Shown: positions 51,457 through 53,736 of the stretch, piece by piece
How positions within the stretch are numbered: position 1 is the stretch's first letter
Layout of the letters: each line of letters opens with the position of its first letter
NCBI GenBank assembly: GCA_016793645.1
Contig: JAEUHD010000181.1
Coordinates: 1 to 53,736, forward strand
DNA from: Verrucomicrobiales bacterium
Lineage (GTDB): Bacteria > Verrucomicrobiota > Verrucomicrobiia > Limisphaerales > UBA9464
Direction of reading: 5' to 3'
DNA length: 53,736 bases
Made by a program: the position numbers and the translations under genes
The notes under the pieces: generated by a model
The model's database searches: none
What the model was told of the DNA's origin: nothing
What the model saw: only the letters and a program-made list of their open reading frames with translations

Positions 51457-53643
51457 TCAGCTGCGGGCCGCGGGACGCTTCTTGGCGGCATCCAGGATCT
51501 CCGCCAGAACGCTGGACGGCACCTCCTCGAACGCCGCGGGCTCCATGGAATACGAAGCACGCCCCTTCGACAATGACCGGATTGCGGTGGCGTAACCGAA
51601 CATTTCCTTCAGCGGAACGTTCGCGGTCACGACGGTCTGGCCAGCCTTGGCATCCACCCCCTGGATGACGCCCCGGCGGCGGTTCACGTCGCCCAGGATA
51701 TCCCCCTGATACTCGTCCGGAGTCGCGACCTCCACCTTCATGATCGGTTCCAGCAGGATCGGACCCGCCTTGCCGAACGCGTCCTTCAACGCGAAAATAC
51801 CTGCCATTTTGAAGGCCAGTTCGTTCGAGTCCACCTCGTGGAACGACCCGTCGGTGATGCTGACCTTGATGTCGATGACTTGGAAGCCGGCGTACACACC
51901 CGACTTGATGGCCTCGAGAATGCCGTCCTCAACCGCGGGGATGTACTCCTTCGGAATCGCACCGCCGACGATGTCGTTGACGACCTCGATTCCCTTCCCC
52001 TTCTCGTTGGGTTCGATCTTGACGCAGGCGTGACCGTACTGGCCGCGACCACCCGACTGGCGAATGAACTTGCCCTCGCCATCGGCACCCTTGGTGATGG
52101 TCTCGCGGAACGCGATCTGCGGTGCACCGGCATCGGCTTCCACCTTGAATTCGCGCTTGAGACGGTCGCGAATGATTTCGAGGTGAAGCTCACCCATCCC
52201 GGCGATGATCAACTGCCCGGTCTCCTCGTTGGTGAAGACCCGGAAGGTCGGATCCTCTTCGGCAAGGCGCTGGAGTCCCTCGGACATCTTGTCGCGATCA
52301 GCCTTCGTCTTCGGCTCGATGGCCATGCTGATGACCGGCTCCGGGAACGTCGGCGGCTCCAGCATCACGTCGAAGTCCTCATTGCAGAGGGTGTCTCCGG
52401 TGGTGATGTTGCGCAGCCCGACCAGTGCGGCGATGTCGCCCGAGTAAACCACCTCGACGTCCTTGCGTTCGCTGCCTTGGATGACCATCAGGCGGCTGAC
52501 GCGCTCCCGGCGGCGGGTGCGGGGATTGTAAATCGTGTCCCCCTTCTTGAGGCTGCCGGAATAGACACGGAAGAAGACCAACTTGCCCGCGTAGGGATCG
52601 GTCCAAAGCTTGAAGGCCAACGAGCAGAACTTTGAGTTGTCGTTGGGCTCGATGGTGACCTTGTCGTCCGCTCCGGGCACATGTCCCACCGCCGCCGGGA
52701 TGTCGAGCGGGGACGGCAGGTAGTCGATCACCGCGTCGATCAGGACCTGTACGCCCTTCTTCTTGAAGGCGGATCCGCACAGCACGGGCACCAACTCGAT
52801 CTTGCAGGTGAGGCGACGAATGGCGGCTTTCAGGACGGGCGTCGTGATGGGTTTCTCCTCCAGCACGAGTTCGGCAATCGTGTCGTCCTTGTTCGAAACC
52901 GCCTCGATCAACTCCTGGAGCGCCTGCGACGCCTCGGCGCGCAGGGCTTCGGGGATCTCACGAATCTCGTATTTGAGACCCTCATTCAGGATATCGCCGG
53001 GGCCCCAGACAATGGCCTTCTGGTTGACGATATCGATGACACCCTCAAAGCGATCCTCGGCACCGATCGGCAGCATGATCGGGTAGGCATACGCGTTGAG
53101 CTTCTTGCGCATGTCGTTGAGCGCATTCTGAAAATTCGCGCCCGTGCGGTCCATCTTGTTGACGAACGCGATGCGGGGAACCTTGTACTTCGTGGCCTGG
53201 CGCCAGACCGTCTCGGATTGGGGCTGGACACCGGCGACCCCGCAGAACACCGCGACCGCACCGTCGAGGACGCGCATGGAGCGCTCCACCTCCGCCGTGA
53301 AGTCCACGTGTCCCGGAGTGTCGATGATATTGATCCGATGCGGAATGGTTTCGCGGGACTTGAACAGGCCCTCCTCCTTCTTCTGCGTCCAGAAGCAGGT
53401 CACCGCCGCCGAGGTGATGGTGATGCCGCGTTCGCGCTCCTGTTCCATCCAGTCCGTCACCGTATTGCCGTCATCGACGTCACCGATCTTGTGGATCAGG
53501 CCGGTGTAAAACAGGATACGCTCGGTCGTCGTGGTCTTGCCGGCGTCGATGTGCGCAGCGATGCCGATGTTGCGCGTCCGCTCCAGGGAATACTGGCGGT
53601 TCGGCGAATTCAGCGTCGGATTGATCTCGGCTACGTCACTCAT
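51457..53643 (-). CDS. fusA: Translation elongation factor G
   Basis: A 728-residue EF-G, the GTPase that drives ribosomal translocation. The G motifs are intact: AHIDAGKTTTTERIL (G1), 'RERGITITSAAV' (switch I), DTPGHVDFT (G3) and NKMDRTGANF (G4). The domain IV signature 'RQSGGRGQYGHACVKIEP' and the domain V segment 'LEPIMKVEVATPDEYQGDI' follow. It is slightly longer than average, with ~8 extra residues between the switch I strand and G3 and a short C-terminal tail. ATG 53643 is preferred over the frame's upper limit at 53694, which would read through a terminator-like hairpin. rpsG presumably lies just outside the window. Confidence 0.96.
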   Translation of the reverse strand: MSDVAEINPTLNSPNRQYSLERTRNIGIAAHIDAGKTTTTERILFYTGLIHKIGDVDDGNTVTDWMEQERERGITITSAAVTCFWTQKKEEGLFKSRETIPHRINIIDTPGHVDFTAEVERSMRVLDGAVAVFCGVAGVQPQSETVWRQATKYKVPRIAFVNKMDRTGANFQNALNDMRKKLNAYAYPIMLPIGAEDRFEGVIDIVNQKAIVWGPGDILNEGLKYEIREIPEALRAEASQALQELIEAVSNKDDTIAELVLEEKPITTPVLKAAIRRLTCKIELVPVLCGSAFKKKGVQVLIDAVIDYLPSPLDIPAAVGHVPGADDKVTIEPNDNSKFCSLAFKLWTDPYAGKLVFFRVYSGSLKKGDTIYNPRTRRRERVSRLMVIQGSERKDVEVVYSGDIAALVGLRNITTGDTLCNEDFDVMLEPPTFPEPVISMAIEPKTKADRDKMSEGLQRLAEEDPTFRVFTNEETGQLIIAGMGELHLEIIRDRLKREFKVEADAGAPQIAFRETITKGADGEGKFIRQSGGRGQYGHACVKIEPNEKGKGIEVVNDIVGGAIPKEYIPAVEDGILEAIKSGVYAGFQVIDIKVSITDGSFHEVDSNELAFKMAGIFALKDAFGKAGPILLEPIMKVEVATPDEYQGDILGDVNRRRGVIQGVDAKAGQTVVTANVPLKEMFGYATAIRSLSKGRASYSMEPAAFEEVPSSVLAEILDAAKKRPAARS

Positions 53644-53676
53644 GGAAAGATCGGCTCTGCGTGCGGTCCAGGGATG

Positions 53677-53704
53677 AAAAACGCCCCGGGTCACCCGCGG
53701 GGCG
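53677..53704 (-). terminator. Terminator-like hairpin in the fusA leader
   Basis: On the minus strand CGCCCCG (53704-53698) and CGGGGCG (53688-53682) form a perfect 7-bp stem around 9 nt and are followed by five T (53681-53677). It ends 34 nt before the fusA ATG. It may terminate the upstream gene or act as an attenuator for fusA. The short distance leaves little room for a separate fusA promoter downstream of it. Confidence 0.65.
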
Positions 53705-53736
53705 GAAAATATTGAATCGGAAAACTACCAGCGGAA

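Overview
The window is a GC-rich, gene-dense bacterial chromosome segment. Its gene content points to the Verrucomicrobiota, most likely the Limisphaerales/Pedosphaera-like branch. This assignment is an inference. It rests on a paired DUF1501 and DUF1549/DUF1553 module (typical of the Planctomycetes-Verrucomicrobia group), a pseudopilin gene set resembling the 'Verru_Chthon cassette' families, very large Asn/Thr-rich exported proteins, and heptanucleotide direct repeats. Many start codons lack a clear Shine-Dalgarno sequence, and several genes probably start at GTG.

Left part (1-12 kb). A 183-bp tandem array rich in hairpins abuts the 3' end of a YgiQ-type radical SAM gene. A heptamer repeat region and an SMP-30/gluconolactonase gene follow. 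Next, on the minus strand, come a GT1-type glycosyltransferase, the DUF1549/DUF1553 gene and the DUF1501 gene. Beyond them are a DedA membrane protein, a zinc alcohol dehydrogenase and two tandem DUF4252-type genes.

Middle (12-20 kb, plus strand). A secreted AA10 lytic polysaccharide monooxygenase with three CBM2 modules ends at a strong intrinsic terminator. It is followed by smc and purK. A PfkB sugar kinase lies convergent to purK.

Secretion/pilus block (19-43 kb, almost all minus strand). Read in the direction of transcription it runs: a GspE/PilB ATPase, PilT, a second GspE/PilB ATPase, PilC/GspF, a BrnT/BrnA-like toxin-antitoxin pair, two GspG-like pseudopilins, GspH-, GspI-, GspJ- and GspK-like pseudopilins, a 2408-residue S8 protease and finally the PfkB kinase. 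The order G-H-I-J-K matches classical type II secretion operons. The K-like subunit is far larger than usual (1450 residues), and the protease directly behind it is a natural cargo candidate. This block is the most unusual system in the window.

Right part (43-53.7 kb). A DUF1499 lipoprotein gene is convergent with der, and the two share one TTAA as overlapping stop codons. An NtrC-family sigma-54 regulator and a threonine aldolase-like PLP enzyme follow on the plus strand. On the minus strand, fusA-rpsJ-rplC-rplD-rplW form a ribosomal cluster that ends at an intrinsic terminator straight after rplW. No rplB follows; a lone radical SAM gene lies beyond the terminator. A terminator-like hairpin also sits just upstream of fusA. 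I saw no tRNA, rRNA, CRISPR array, insertion sequence or prophage.
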